A stretch of DNA of 64,000 nucleotides, taken from contig CM045745.1 in assembly GCA_024760905.1 (NCBI GenBank), positions 15,878,782 to 15,942,781 of the forward strand, in the 5' to 3' direction. The position numbers and the translations under genes were made by a program. The notes beneath the pieces are model-generated. The model had not been told where the DNA came from and searched no databases. It saw only the letters and a program-made list of their open reading frames with translations. This document shows, piece by piece, positions 11,729-23,333 of this stretch; the first letter of the stretch is position 1, and each line of letters begins with the position of its first letter. The DNA comes from Plotosus lineatus. Lineage: Eukaryota > Chordata > Actinopteri > Siluriformes > Plotosidae.

Positions 11729-11827
11729 GGGAAAGTGGTTACCTCTGTCAGTTTTAAAATAATGTGACAGAGACATGAACATCTCAAGTGAGTGTGAGGA
11801 AACCTAAATCTTACCATTCATGCATGC

Positions 11828-11882
<55 letters not shown>
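11646..11882. repeat. AT array and, after a 105-bp gap, GT array
   Basis: Pure AT at 11646-11725 and GT at 11831-11882. Confidence 0.93.
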
Positions 11883-11883
<1 letters not shown>

Positions 11884-12592
11884 CTACACTCCTGTCAGCT
11901 TCCGGACTGTGGGCTCTAAGAGAAAGGTGCCGTTTTCAGAGACGTGCTATGGGATAACGACAAGGCCGCCTTTCACACACATGGGAGCAGCATGGACGCT
12001 CTCCCACACCTACATGCATACACAAATACAGAAACCTCAAACTGTGTACTTCATAAAATCACCCTGCACACCAACGGTAATGTACAAGTGGAAACCACAG
12101 ACAAACAAGCACAAATTTACACACATTTGCTTCGCAGCAAATCAACATTTCACGATATCATATATCACCTAAAATCTAGTGGAAACGTAATGAGGGAAGG
12201 GAAAGCGGCAGTTAGAAGACAAGTGCAATGAGGACAATAATGGAGCGAGTGAGAAAGTGTGAGAACAATATGATGAATGATAGCAAGGGATGGTGCAAAA
12301 TGGGCTGCACAATGATTGCAGCTTAAAAGCCGGATGAGTCGCTCCTCTGGAAATAGCAGAGCAGGCTGAGACACAAAACGTCGAGGGAAAGCGACTGGGG
12401 TGTGGCAGCCCAGATGACATTTGACTAGAAGGTGAGAAACGTCCGCCCCCTTCTCACGAAGTCACCGAAACACATACGTGCAGAGAAAGAACAGGGGGGA
12501 AAAAAAGAGAAGGAAAACCCCAAAAGGGCGACTGACGCACGAAAGTGCCACACACCCTGGAAAAGCAATGAGGTAATAATCTGCAGTTTACG

Positions 12593-12628
<36 letters not shown>

Positions 12629-12653
12629 CTCTCTCTCTCTCGCTCTCTCTCTC
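12593..12653. repeat. CT microsatellite
   Basis: CT dinucleotides with two CG interruptions. Confidence 0.95.
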
Positions 12654-13122
12654 ACGTACAGACACACACATGGCTCTATTCCCATGTTGTGGAAGTCTTG
12701 GGCATAGAGAAAAGGATAATTTTATGAACATCACACACAGACTTTAGCTACTACAAGTCAAAAACTGTGAATATTTTGTACAAGTGCCGCATCAGTCCAA
12801 GAACCCAAAGAGAAAATATTAAGTAAATGATATTCGTAAGCTCACGGGGAAAAGAAAAATTTCATTGCTGAGTTTAGGGGTTGTTTTTTTGTTTCCTCCT
12901 CTTAACCCACATGTATTTCGACTGACAAGCTTATTTATGTGGAAAGCCTAAACCCTACTTCACTCAAAGGAATGAAGGCTTAGTAGTGGTGGTGAGGACG
13001 AGGAATGAGGAAACGGCCAGACTGAGAATGCATTTGGAAAGAGAGACAAGTAAAGAAGATGATAGAAGAATAAACAGAGATGGACCACACCGCAGTGGAT
13101 ATTGAAATAGTAGTAGGTACCA

Positions 13123-13123
13123 G

Positions 13124-13195
<72 letters not shown>
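13123..13195. repeat. GT microsatellite
   Basis: Uninterrupted GT. Confidence 0.95.
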
Positions 13196-13197
<2 letters not shown>

Positions 13198-13591
13198 TGA
13201 AATCACAAGACAGGCCTGTTCTGGTCTGGTCTGGTTTGGTTATGAAGAGGTTAACGGGCTATTCTCAATAGGTTCTTTTATACTTGAAAAGAAATTTATC
13301 AGATATTTATAAGAGGTGCAATAAAGGGGAGTACTTTTTTCCACTGGCCTCTTTCATATACTGTGCAGCCTAAAATACAAACTAAAAATACAAATTTCTG
13401 TGTAAATTGGACACCGGTCGAGTCTGCCGCGCCATAAATGTAGCCTTTGTGTGGCTGTGGAAATGTTATACAAATGACCCCTTTATTACAACCACAAAAA
13501 CTCTTTTAATTATATTTATTCAGATCAGCAAGGGGGTGACCCAAATGCTGGGCTGCTTGGTGGTTGTGGGGGTTTGAGGAAGAGAGGAGAA

Positions 13592-13627
<36 letters not shown>

Positions 13628-14671
13628 TATGCTATTTGAAGCACATTAGAAAGACATGGAAAGGGTCACATAAGAAAAGGAGAATGACAGACAAAGCAAA
13701 GGGATTTGAAAAACGTAATCCCTATTTAGATTGGCGCTCACGTAGGCTCCATCTATCTCCACCTCCCTGGCTTTCCCTTCATTTTTTGGCGTGCATTCTT
13801 TCTCTCCCCCCAACTCCATCTTCATCCCCGAGGAGGTGATTACGTGTTTCGGTGGCTAGAGCCTGCCATATTTATTGATTTAGTGTTGCATGTAACAACA
13901 TTGCGTAGGATGGTGGGTTCTCCATGCTAATCTGCACCTTCACTATAAATACACATAATATATCCATGTACTGAAACAGCCAGCTGGAAAGTCTCCGTTC
14001 ATTGGATAGCCTCCATTGAGGTAATAATAATGCAGGAGGGGAAGCAAGACAGATAGACAGAGAGAAAGAGGTTTAGAGATTAGAGGAAGTAGATAAAGGA
14101 GGGAGAAGTGGAGGACCCATTATTCTTCGATCCATCACCCCGAAAGAGCCCCTGCACCAGACTGCCAAAGCGGGTGCTGGGGTGGGCCAAGGGCTAAATG
14201 AAAGCGTGGGGTCTTACTGTAATGGAAATGTGATATGGGGAGTCTTGCTTGGGGAACTGAAGGCAAGCTGGTGTGTAACAGGTAGGAATCGCCAAAAAAG
14301 GAGCTCTGAACAGGTGCCAGAACTCACCCAAAGAGAGTGTAGAACTGGCTGAACAAGACTGGGCCAGGAGAATAGGTTCCCCTTTGACCTGGAAACAGTA
14401 TGCAGAGAGAGATTACGGTTGTTCAGTGTACTGTGAGCGTTCACCCCGGGACCCCTTTTATTCTCACTTTCACCCTCCCCTTTGCCACCTCCTGTTGGCG
14501 CTGCCAAGCCCCTTGCCACCAGCTTCTTTCTTTCTCTCCCCCCACCCACCCCCCCACCCCAAGGACAAGAGGCTGTTTGAAGGGTTGGTGTTGCGTTCCA
14601 GGGGTGAAAGAGGGGCCATGCTGCGGTGCTGCCACTCACTCCTGTTTCATGCCCAGTAATCCCGGATGAGC

Positions 14672-14676
<5 letters not shown>

Positions 14677-14725
<49 letters not shown>
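14677..14725. repeat. GA microsatellite
   Basis: Uninterrupted GA. Confidence 0.95.
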
Positions 14726-14726
<1 letters not shown>

Positions 14727-15245
14727 AGGGAAGTGGAGGGGACGCTTGACTGAGTGAGCAGTGCTCTTTCTGTGGCAAAAGTGGGAGTGAATAAGTGAGT
14801 GAGTGAATGAGTGGCAAAGAGAGTATGAGTTTATGTATGTCCCAGGAATGCTGATCAAGCCCCAAGCCTTGTGCCCTTTATCCAGGCAGGATGGAGGGAG
14901 GGGGGGGGGGGTCGCGAAGAAAAGTACTGTGGCCTATCATAGAAGTCTTTGTGGGTCCTCCCCACTACACAGTTATCTGGATCAGGGGGTAACACGGGGT
15001 CCTGAGCTTGGAAAGTGGCATGTAGGGCTGCTTGCCGGTGCCCGCTGCATGACCTGTACATCATTATTCAGTGAATATGCTAATTATACATGATGTATGT
15101 AAAGAGAAGAGTGTCATCAGTGAAGATATATAACATCTGCTCATGATTTTTTTTATACTATAATTAATTTTGTGCTGAAATAACTACACCCAAATGAAAT
15201 CTGCATATCTCAGGGTGAAATTTGAAGAAACTCAACTCAGCAAAG

Positions 15246-15248
<3 letters not shown>

Positions 15249-15321
<73 letters not shown>
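15249..15321. repeat. GT microsatellite
   Basis: Uninterrupted GT. Confidence 0.95.
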
Positions 15322-15324
<3 letters not shown>

Positions 15325-15439
15325 AGCATGGCTCTTGCAGTTTAATATATCAATACAGTAAAACCTTATCAATTATTTTGTAAATGAGTAAACCAGTGCA
15401 GTGCATCCACTGTAGAAGAATATATCAGCTCAAGGCCAG

Positions 15440-15560
15440 AACCAGAGCCAGCCACTGGTCAAGGCTCTGGATTACTGATCAGAAGCTCACTGGTTCAAAC
15501 CCCACTGAGCCTTTGAGCATGGACCTTAACCCTTTTTGTTTCAGGGTACTGTGTAGTATT
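15440..15560 (+). mobile_element. SINE-3 fragment
   Basis: ACTGGTTCAAACCCCACTGA followed by GCCTTTGAGCATGGACCTTA and ACCC resembles the left half of the SINE-3 at 59095-59190, including a B-box-like GGTTCAAACCC. Confidence 0.55.
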
Positions 15561-16121
15561 TGACCCTTTTCTGACCATCTGAAATTTATGAAGAAAAATA
15601 ATGACTTGTCAGTAATATACAAGGGTTATAGAAGCCCCGCCCCATCCTTTCCTTCTGTACACTATATTCTGATACGCACTTTAATCTTCAGCCCTAGTGT
15701 TGAATCAAACCTAAAGAAGAGGCCAAATGTGGAGAACCTGAAAATGAAAGTATCTCTGCAGCGCCGTGTGTGGAAATATCACACCATAACACAACAAAAT
15801 GTGCCGAGCTTCACGTGCGCACGGTGCACTGTGTTTCTCTGAATAAAATAAACCGTTACAAAAAATACAACGACATTAAAAAACTTTTTTTTTTTTTAAT
15901 TTGGCCAGTGTGCAGGGATTTAAATCAAATCTAGCTCTCACAGACAGAATCAGGGCTGCTGGCACTTTTTTTCACCGACGCAGTCAAAGTTCTCTGAAGA
16001 GTTTTACGCACAGAGACGCTCATGTCTTCTGATCTGAGATTGGAGATGCGCACTTGGAATGGGACTCCACTGCAAAGTAGCAAAAATCTACAACTCAGGA
16101 GAAGACTGGATTGCAAATAAC

Positions 16122-16122
<1 letters not shown>

Positions 16123-16165
<43 letters not shown>

Positions 16166-16188
16166 TGTGCGTGTGTGTGTGTGCGTGA
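16123..16188. repeat. GT microsatellite
   Basis: GT with a few GC and TT substitutions. Confidence 0.9.
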
Positions 16189-16697
16189 TTCCGCATTTTT
16201 TAAGGGAATTGTTGCATTGAGCTTTCCATGGGTGCAAAAATATCAGATCTTCTGTGAGGAATTAGTCTTTCCTTTGACTGATTTTTTTTTTTTTTTTTTT
16301 AGATTTTTTTTTTTTCAGTGCACAACAATAGGACTAAATCTTTACGCTCTAATGGGTGCTTATTTTGCAGCGGTCTCGGGCAGCTGGCCATCTCTGGAAC
16401 CCACCCAGCTGAACGCAGAAACGTGGCACTCAGCTACTTTACTCGGATTCCCCTCTTCAAGTGCAGCGTAGATAACTTCAGCAGTGCGCACCGGGCATCA
16501 GTGCGCTCCTTTACACAAGAGAATTGGCTCAGTAAAGCTTTCCTGCTATGACGGGATGCAGAGAATCGAGAACCCGGGTGCGCAATTACGCACGACCAAA
16601 TTCTTCAGCGGTGGCACAAAGTTTTTGGTGACTCCATGGTCCATGGTTTTCCTGCTCAAAGTCAGCGATTCGACCAACTCGATTTAAAAGATTAGAG

Positions 16698-17029
16698 CAG
16701 GGGTCACCAACCTTTTTGAAACTGAGAGCTACTTCTTGGGTACCAATTAGTGTGAAGGGCTACCATGTCGATTCACACCTCTGAAATTACAAATTTACTC
16801 AATTTACCTTTAATTATATGTTATTATTAATAATTAATGATATTCATCTATGTGAAGATATTGATTTGATTTAAAATATATTCAAAAAAATTAGATGCAG
16901 CTCAATGGAGAGTGGCGCTATGGAGCCGTGGGCCTGTCCTAAAAATAGCAGTGAACAGGTCCTTGCGGGCAACTTATATTGTCCTTGCGGGCTACCTGGT
17001 GCCCACGGGCACCACGTTGGTGATCCCTG
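16698..17029. mobile_element. hAT MITE with perfect target-site duplication
   Basis: A 332-bp element starting CAGGGGTCACCAACC and ending CGTTGGTGATCCCTG, flanked by identical 8-bp GATTAGAG copies (16690-16697 and 17030-17037). No coding capacity. Confidence 0.93.
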
Positions 17030-17311
17030 GATTAGAGTATTGAAATCACCAAACAGTGCCAGAACTCACCTCTGTTTTACGAATCCCTACGTCATCCGCA
17101 CGGAGCTCTGGCGCACATCTAAAGCCGGTAATTCGATCGCACATTGTTGGACTGGCACGCTTCTCTCCTGACAGTGGAGGAACAGTGCAGTCCACGTGGA
17201 CTGACCACTAACAGTATGGCAGGGAAAGCTTTTTTTCCCGGATAAACTCTGCAGTTTGTAATTCTGAAACACAACCGGGAAGAGACAGCGCACCTCCATG
17301 AGCACTGCTGG

Positions 17312-17390
17312 AGCGCATGGACACTTCTGGAGCGCATGGACACTTCTGGAGCGCATGGACACTTCTGGAGCGCATGGACACTTCTGGGGC
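17312..17390. repeat. 19-bp minisatellite
   Basis: About four copies of GAGCGCATGGACACTTCTG with a degenerate leading copy, in cyp26b1 intron 1. Confidence 0.9.
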
Positions 17391-17724
17391 ATCTTCAGTG
17401 CGTTTCTGCGTCGACGACGCGTATTGAGAGAAGGAACTTAAGGTTTACACTTATAGCATGGCGCACATTCGACCAACGTAAAACGCATAATATTGTAATA
17501 TTCATAGAGGAATTCTCTTAAACGATCCTTATTGGTTGGTTGCTTCATGCACATCCTGAAGACATATTAATGTCATGCACAGCTTAGTATATTGATCTGA
17601 CATAAACTGAGCAGAAATAAAGAGCGAGAGAAGAGAGGTGAGGTGCGATGGGACCTGGTGAGATGGACTTCCTTTGCGCTCGGGACATTGGAGAAGGAAG
17701 ACAAAACAAGAGAGTTCCGCTTAC

Positions 17725-17928
17725 CTGGACCAGCCAGTGGCACGTCTCGCCGATTATTGGGAAGCCCATGGAGCCCTTTGGCATGGGCAGCTTGCAGTTC
17801 TTGTCCCTCGTGGCGGTCCAGCGGAGCTGCCACAGCTGCTGAGACACTGCGATCAGAAGCGCCACAGACGCCAAGCACGCGGCCAGCGTGGCCAGCGCAG
17901 ACACCAGGTCTAAACTCCCGAAGAGCAT
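17725..17928 (-). CDS. cyp26b1: cyp26b1 coding exon 1 (retinoic-acid hydroxylase, N-terminus)
   Basis: Encodes the first 68 residues of cytochrome P450 26B1, the ER-bound mono-oxygenase that 4-hydroxylates and clears all-trans retinoic acid. Seen: ATG at 17928-17926 with G at -3, starting [21 protein letters not shown] hydrophobic membrane anchor spans about residues 7-30. After it come the charged linker ([14 protein letters not shown]) and the proline-rich hinge [16 protein letters not shown] typical of microsomal P450s. The exon ends CAG at 17725 followed by a GTAAGC donor, phase 0. An upstream in-frame reading extends to 17994 but has no ATG, so this start is preferred. Known: CYP26B1 exon 1 ends at the same WLxQ position, and the residues closely match fish Cyp26b1 rather than Cyp26a1 or Cyp26c1 as I remember them. 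Identity is very secure. Confidence 0.95.
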
Positions 17929-18602
17929 CGCGAGCACCGTCCGGGAAACTCGACACGATTTCAGCCTTTCTTGGGGACACAACGTGAGCTGCACCGCCTT
18001 TCCCTCCTAATCTTCAGGTATTTCACTAAAGGGTGTAGTTTTCTTGCAAACTGTAACTTTATCTGTCACATAAACTAAAAACTATAAAGGTGGAACCAAT
18101 GATGAGAAGGAGGCTAATCAACTCCCTCCAATTAGAAATAAAGTGAAGGAAAACTAGGTCACATCATTTTTAAACCAAATTCCTGTGTGGATGCTGGATT
18201 TTGTTGGTGGTGATGGTGGTGGTGGTGGTGGTGATGGTGGTGATGGTGGTGCTGGTGGTGTTTTGGAGGAATGACAAATTGCCTTGAACTTGTCAGACTA
18301 GTATAACCACGTGGGAAAGTTGATTTTAATTAATTTCTAATTCGACTCCAAACTACAGCTAAGTGACAAAAATGAAAAAAAAAAAAAAAGTCTCCCAAAC
18401 TTTCACCTTTTCACCCAAAAAAAAAAAAAAAAATTTGGTATACCTGCAAACTATTTTGAAAGATTCAAATTCAAGTGCTGGTGATAATCTTAAATAAAGG
18501 AATAATAATCCTCTGCGGCTTGTGCCGGATGCTGATGTCTACAGAGTGCAAAAAAATCTCCAAATGACTGGAGCGCGTCTGTCTACCTTCTTTTCTGATG
18601 CG

Positions 18603-18634
<32 letters not shown>

Positions 18635-18687
18635 TCACATAGTTTCTCAATGTGAGTTCGAGGCACTAAGCGAGCTCCCAATGTGTG

Positions 18688-18697
18688 TTTATATAGC
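18688..18697 (-). promoter_or_regulatory. cyp26b1: Candidate TATA box of cyp26b1
   Basis: The minus strand reads CTATATAAAC here, an essentially consensus TATA box about 760 bases upstream of the exon 1 ATG. It lies in a GC- and CpG-rich stretch (about 18690-19090) with GC-box-like CCGCC/GGCGG motifs immediately upstream. If used, transcription would start near 18660. A long 5' UTR follows that contains a CT/GA repeat (18601-18634) and A-runs. No other TATA of comparable quality sits nearer the ATG. The assignment is inference from motif and position. Confidence 0.5.
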
Positions 18698-18805
18698 GGA
18701 GGCAGCGAGGCGGTGGGCCAGGGCGCGCGCGGCCTTTAGCCCCCCCCACCGGAGCGAGGCGGAGCGCGCTGGAGCGTGCGGGGTCTGGATCCATGCCCAA
18801 AGCCC

Positions 18806-18870
<65 letters not shown>

Positions 18871-19095
18871 GGGAGAGGTTAAAAGTTTTCTAAGTGTTTA
18901 ATTTCATGTCCTCCACTAGTATGAACTTTCCACCTGTGAGCCGGTAATGCGCGCGCGCTGCTCTCAGAGGTCAGCACGTCTTGCACCGTTCCAGCGACGC
19001 GCAGCCCGAAGCGCATGCGCGGCCGCCGCGCGCACCTCCAGATCCGAACACAGATAACTTCATTTGGCGGCGCTAATAAATAAAAGCTGCCGGGA
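18690..19095. promoter_or_regulatory. CpG-rich probable cyp26b1 promoter region
   Basis: The sequence is locally far richer in CG dinucleotides than the AT-rich surroundings, with runs such as GCGCGCGCG and GCGGCCGCCGCGCGC. It is interrupted by a GA repeat at 18806-18878. Two nuclear-receptor-like half-sites are visible: AGTTCA on the minus strand at 18922-18927 and AGGTCA on the plus strand at 18968-18973. They are not in a DR2 or DR5 arrangement, so a retinoic-acid response element is not demonstrated. A reverse CCAAT motif (ATTGGT) is at 19130-19135. Confidence 0.5.
18806..18878. repeat. GA microsatellite in the cyp26b1 promoter region
   Basis: GAGAGA array about 110-180 bp upstream of the candidate TATA box. 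A matching CT array lies downstream at 18601-18634. Confidence 0.95.
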
Positions 19096-19504
19096 CCGGT
19101 GGGTTAAATGGTGTTCCTTGGCGATGCTGATTGGTTGTGATGTGCAGGATGATGTTTACTGCGGTGTCACGGGAGGAATGGTGTCATTAACCATGATTTG
19201 TGATGGTCATGATTTAACACCATAAAGCCTTTAAAGCTTCAGGCGCGCGGGCAGCAGGTTGAGTCGAGTCGGGTCAACGTGGGGCTGAGTGAGACACGAA
19301 CCATGAATCATATTGGGAAATGATTCACAAATAATCCACCAATCAAACAGAATTATCTAGGAAGCATTACACACACTTCGGGTAAATAAATAAATAAATA
19401 AATAAATCAGATTATTTTCATGTCGAAGTTCGATTATAGTTCTCCGGTGCTCCTTCCAAGGACAACCGGAAGTTGATCAGTTCGGTTGTCCAGTTGTAGC
19501 GTCG

Positions 19505-19507
<3 letters not shown>

Positions 19508-19581
<74 letters not shown>

Positions 19582-19641
19582 ATGCTTTCAATTAGACTGA
19601 GCTCAAGAGCATCATTACACCGCGAGGTCAGTTATGTAATA

Positions 19642-19691
<50 letters not shown>
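19508..19691. repeat. GT/GA array and second GA array
   Basis: GT then GA at 19508-19579, and GA at 19646-19691. Confidence 0.95.
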
Positions 19692-19694
<3 letters not shown>

Positions 19695-19796
19695 CAGTAA
19701 GACATGGAGTTATAAAACTGTGGTGGACCTTCACGTTGCTCTCATTCTTCATGAGTAGTGAGTAGGCTAATACACGCTTGACAGACAGAGCGCAGG

Positions 19797-19967
19797 TATC
19801 CATCCATCCATCCATCCATTCACCCATCCATCCATCCATCCATCCATCCATCCACCCTCGCATCCATCCATCCATCCAGCCATCCATCCACGCACTCACC
19901 CATCCATCCATCCACTCATCCATCCACCCACTCACCCATCCATTCAGCCATCCATCCATCCCTTCAC

Positions 19968-20012
<45 letters not shown>

Positions 20013-20021
20013 CAGCCACTC

Positions 20022-20080
<59 letters not shown>

Positions 20081-20089
20081 CAGCCACTC

Positions 20090-20148
<59 letters not shown>

Positions 20149-20161
20149 CAGCCACTCATCC

Positions 20162-20196
<35 letters not shown>

Positions 20197-20289
20197 CACC
20201 CACTCACCCATCCATCCACTCATCTATCTATCTATCTATCTATCTATCCACCCACCCATCCATCCATCCACTCACCCATCCATCCACTC

Positions 20290-20321
<32 letters not shown>

Positions 20322-20346
20322 GTCTGTCTGTCTGTCTGTCTGTCTG
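19797..20346. repeat. Tetranucleotide array CATC/TATC/TGTC
   Basis: About 550 bp. A CATC block (19797-19965) leads into TATC blocks separated by CAGCCACTCATC spacers, ending in TGTC. It lies 1.1-1.7 kb upstream of the candidate cyp26b1 TATA box. Confidence 0.95.
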
Positions 20347-20839
20347 CCGACCTGCCTGCTTATATACCCATTAACGTCATCCAGAGCCAGAGTCGTTTAT
20401 TGCTGTTAGTGCACTGTGTGTTTGCGCTCGTCTGTGCGCCTCTATCTGAGCGCGTCTTGTAGCGCCGCAGCGCCGCCTAGCGGCTACTGAATGAAGAAAT
20501 GTTCAGACTGCAAGATCAAACATTAATTACACCTGGACGTCTTATTTACAGAACGCACAGAGGTTAATAATGCAATTTAATATATGCATGAATCAAAAAT
20601 CTTGCAAAGAACAAAACAGCGCTGCGCACTAATGGCCCTATTGTATCTCACTTAATACACTGAGTTCAGAATATCTGGCCTTGACTTTTGTGTGTTTGAG
20701 GAAGAAAATCCACCTCTGTGGGACTTTTATTTTCTTTTTTTAATAGCCATAGTATCGCATTTTAATTTATTTGGATTGCTATTTTTTCAGATTTAAGATA
20801 GAGAAATATTGATACCCCCAGTGCAGATAACTGGGTCAT

Positions 20840-21065
20840 CCGAGGCAGGCCATGTCTCTCACTGTCTATGGTGAGAGGCTCATGTAAAAGAACCACTGCT
20901 GACTTTTATTAGAAGGAGCTGCATAGCAGTCAGAGTGATTATGCCATGGGATGGCCTGGAAGGCTGTCCAGGGTGTACTCTGCCCTTGCCTAGAGCCTGA
21001 GATGTGCACCGCAGCCTCGCGTGACCCTAACCAGGATTAAACGGTTTAGAAAATGAATGAATGAA
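20840..21065 (+). mobile_element. 5'-truncated SINE-1, ATGAATGA-type tail
   Basis: Begins within the body (AACTGGGTCATCCGAGGCAG) and runs through the second tail type to AGAAAATGAATGAATGAATG. Confidence 0.8.
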
Positions 21066-21392
21066 TGGGATATTAATACTTGGAAAGTATTAAATATGCC
21101 CGTTGAGGTATTTTACACAACTTGGTAAATATGTACTGCAAAAACATTTCTTGGTAAATAATCAAATTTGTTAAACATTTTGGTTGGACCACACAGACCT
21201 TAATGTAAACACTTGGGGATGTTAGTGAGGTTTATATGATACAAAGGGATTGTAGGTGGTACTGAGAGGTACTGGGTGCATTTGCAGAAGAATTCTTTAG
21301 AAATTTTAATTATTTTTAAGTCTATTTAAAATTTTATTATCTCAGCTTCTACGTTAAATGTTAGACAAATAGGAAGTACATGTGGTCCGTTG

Positions 21393-21738
21393 CGTGGGTG
21401 GTATAGTGCCATAGTGGCATTTCTGCCTCACAACAAGAAGACCTGGGTCCAATTCGCAGCTCAGGTGATTCTGTGTGGAGTTTGTGTGTTCGACCCGTGC
21501 TTGTGTGGGTTTCCTCCGGATATTCCGGTTTCATCCCACAGTCCAAAAATATGTACAGTAGGCTAATTGGCTGTTCCAAATCACTCCCCAGGGTGATTGA
21601 ATGGTTGTATGAGTGTTAGCCTTGCGATAGCTTGGCAAGCTGTCCAGGGTGTACCTTGTCGTCACTCAGAGTCAGCCGATATGGGCATCAGTCTCGCAGC
21701 GACCCGAATTAAGATTACGGTTTAGGAAATGAATGTGG
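21393..21738 (+). mobile_element. SINE-2 copy
   Basis: The head region GGTATAGTGCCATAGTGGCA with GGGTCCAATTCGCAG leads into GTGTGGAGTTTGTGTGTTCG, GTGGGTTTCCTCCGGATATT, the AGGCTAATTGGCTGTTCCAA body, and the ATGAATG tail. Confidence 0.8.
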
Positions 21739-21739
21739 T

Positions 21740-22660
21740 CCATTGCCTGGCCATTGTCTACATATGCCAGAGCAACACATCAGGCTCAAGGTTTTACGTG
21801 AACGTGTTAATCACCAAAACATGCTGAGCACCTTTTTCCTGTTAAAGAAGAGCATGTGATAAGTAAGACGGGAAAAACCCCAGGAGCACGCAAGAATATA
21901 CATGGAAAGTCTTACACATGTCTCTCCCAGTGTCACCTCATGGACAAGCAACCCTTACTTCCTCTATCCATTTTAACCGAATGCAGTTTTATTAAAAATT
22001 ATTCTTAATTTATTTATCAAAAAGTTTGATTGGTTTAGTGTGACTCCACAGTATATCTGTAGTTACCGAACAGCTGATTCTGAACAAAGTGTGCCGTAGC
22101 AATCTCAAAAGATGGATGTTGTTTGCATGGTTGTGTCACACACTTCATTGTAAACAGTGTCTTTGGCTGACGTCACCTAACCAAGAATTATGAAATGATG
22201 ATGAATACATGTACGGCTCATTTTTTATTTTCCGGTTGACGGATTTTTCAGCACAAATTTAGTGATGTCAGTGGAAACAAGAAAAAAATAAGGTCACTAG
22301 ATTTAAAATATTATTAGTGTATTTACAATTTTGATAAAAAAAAAGTGTCAACGGGAAAATATAAATAGTATATACTGTATATAAAAATATAAAAACATTT
22401 TTTAAATTATTTTGTTGATATTAATAGCACAGGAAGGTTTCGTTACTTAAAATTTGCATGTATAATATCTGGTTGATGACTCGAGAAGTGCTGGGAATAT
22501 CATCACATATAGCATTCAAATTACATATATCTCAATACAATGCATTATCTGTTCATTACAGTCACTCACAAAGTATGCTGGGAGTCTCGACTCGTGATAC
22601 CTGATGCGAGAATTCATTTGGATATAAAGATGTAAGCGCGATCCCGAAGGCAAACACACA
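21740..22660. other. Intergenic stretch, nothing recognised
   Basis: AT-rich DNA between a SINE-2 and a Tigger-like element. No motif, repeat or exon was identified. Confidence 0.55.
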
Positions 22661-22752
22661 AAATTACAGTCGGCCCTCTACTTACGAAAACCTCTGAGTA
22701 CGAAAAATCCAGGTTACGAAAACAATCTCTTTTTACGAAAAGCGCCAAACAC

Positions 22753-23333
22753 ATACCTGTCAACCCTAGGCCGTTGGCGATCTTACAAATGGCTACTTAT
22801 GCCCTTACAAAATAGCAACTAATCTTACTATCGCGTGCAATATGAAACAAAAATTAAACTCTATTTTTAATATAATATGAATTTATTGGTAATGTTGTAA
22901 CATATAACCTGGTGCAATCAAATAAAAGAGTAATATCTTCAGCTGCATGATTAAGAAAATTTAACAGTGATCTTTATTATAACTATATGTAGCACTTTTG
23001 GCACTTTCAATCATTTCTTTTGATGGCTTCACTTCATGGCACTTGAGCTCGCAATTAAGTTTGACTTGAATGATGGCGGAAGTGAAAGTGCGGTCACGTG
23101 GTCGGAAAGAGCAGACGATAGCAGACGATAAACGCAACGCGCGATTCTCGCGAGAAAACGGCTACAGACCAATTCGGCGATCGTCTCTTTACCAAACGGT
23201 GACAAAAAACGGAGTTAAAAAAAAAAGACGAAATGATCGAAAAACGTACAGATTTCGGACGTACGGCGTACACATTTAAAAATCAGTGCTCACTTGTACA
23301 AATTACGCCAAAACCGTACAACTTGACAGGTAT
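22753..23333. mobile_element. hAT-like MITE nested in the Tigger-like element
   Basis: Inverted termini ATACCTGTCAACC and rc TTGACAGGTAT, flanked by the 8-bp duplication CCAAACAC / GCAAACAC (one mismatch) at 22745-22752 and 23334-23341. Removing it restores the contiguous family sequence (CCAAACACGCCATTC is intact in the 46058 copy), which confirms the boundaries. A 69-codon open frame inside is not recognised. Confidence 0.85.

Larger units (their letters stand above)
5829..17724 (-). other. cyp26b1: cyp26b1 intron 1 (11.9 kb)
   Basis: The interval lies between the GTAAGC donor after exon 1 and the ATGAAG acceptor before exon 2. It holds a Tigger-like element (9368-10122), an hAT MITE (16698-17029), an unclassified inverted-repeat element with an internal minisatellite (about 6450-7212), SINE fragments and about a dozen microsatellites. 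Stretches with no recognisable repeat include 5829-6440, 7215-8870, 10125-10900, 11160-11640, 12660-13120, 13630-14660, 15560-16120 and 17040-17300. I see no open exon in them. They are where regulatory sequence would lie, but nothing in the single sequence proves it. Confidence 0.9.

Noticed and set aside
14384..14858. Overlapping 89-214 codon frames on both strands in intron 1
   Set aside because: Driven by a GA repeat and C-rich sequence. No conserved motif, and stops fall at the edges of the low-complexity part.
17594..17987. Alternative frames overlapping cyp26b1 exon 1 on both strands
   Set aside because: Shadows of a GC-rich coding exon. Only the frame with [15 protein letters not shown] matches the family and the splice signals.
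19778..20374. 198-codon frame rich in Ile-His-Pro-Ser
   Set aside because: Direct read-through of the CATC/TATC array.
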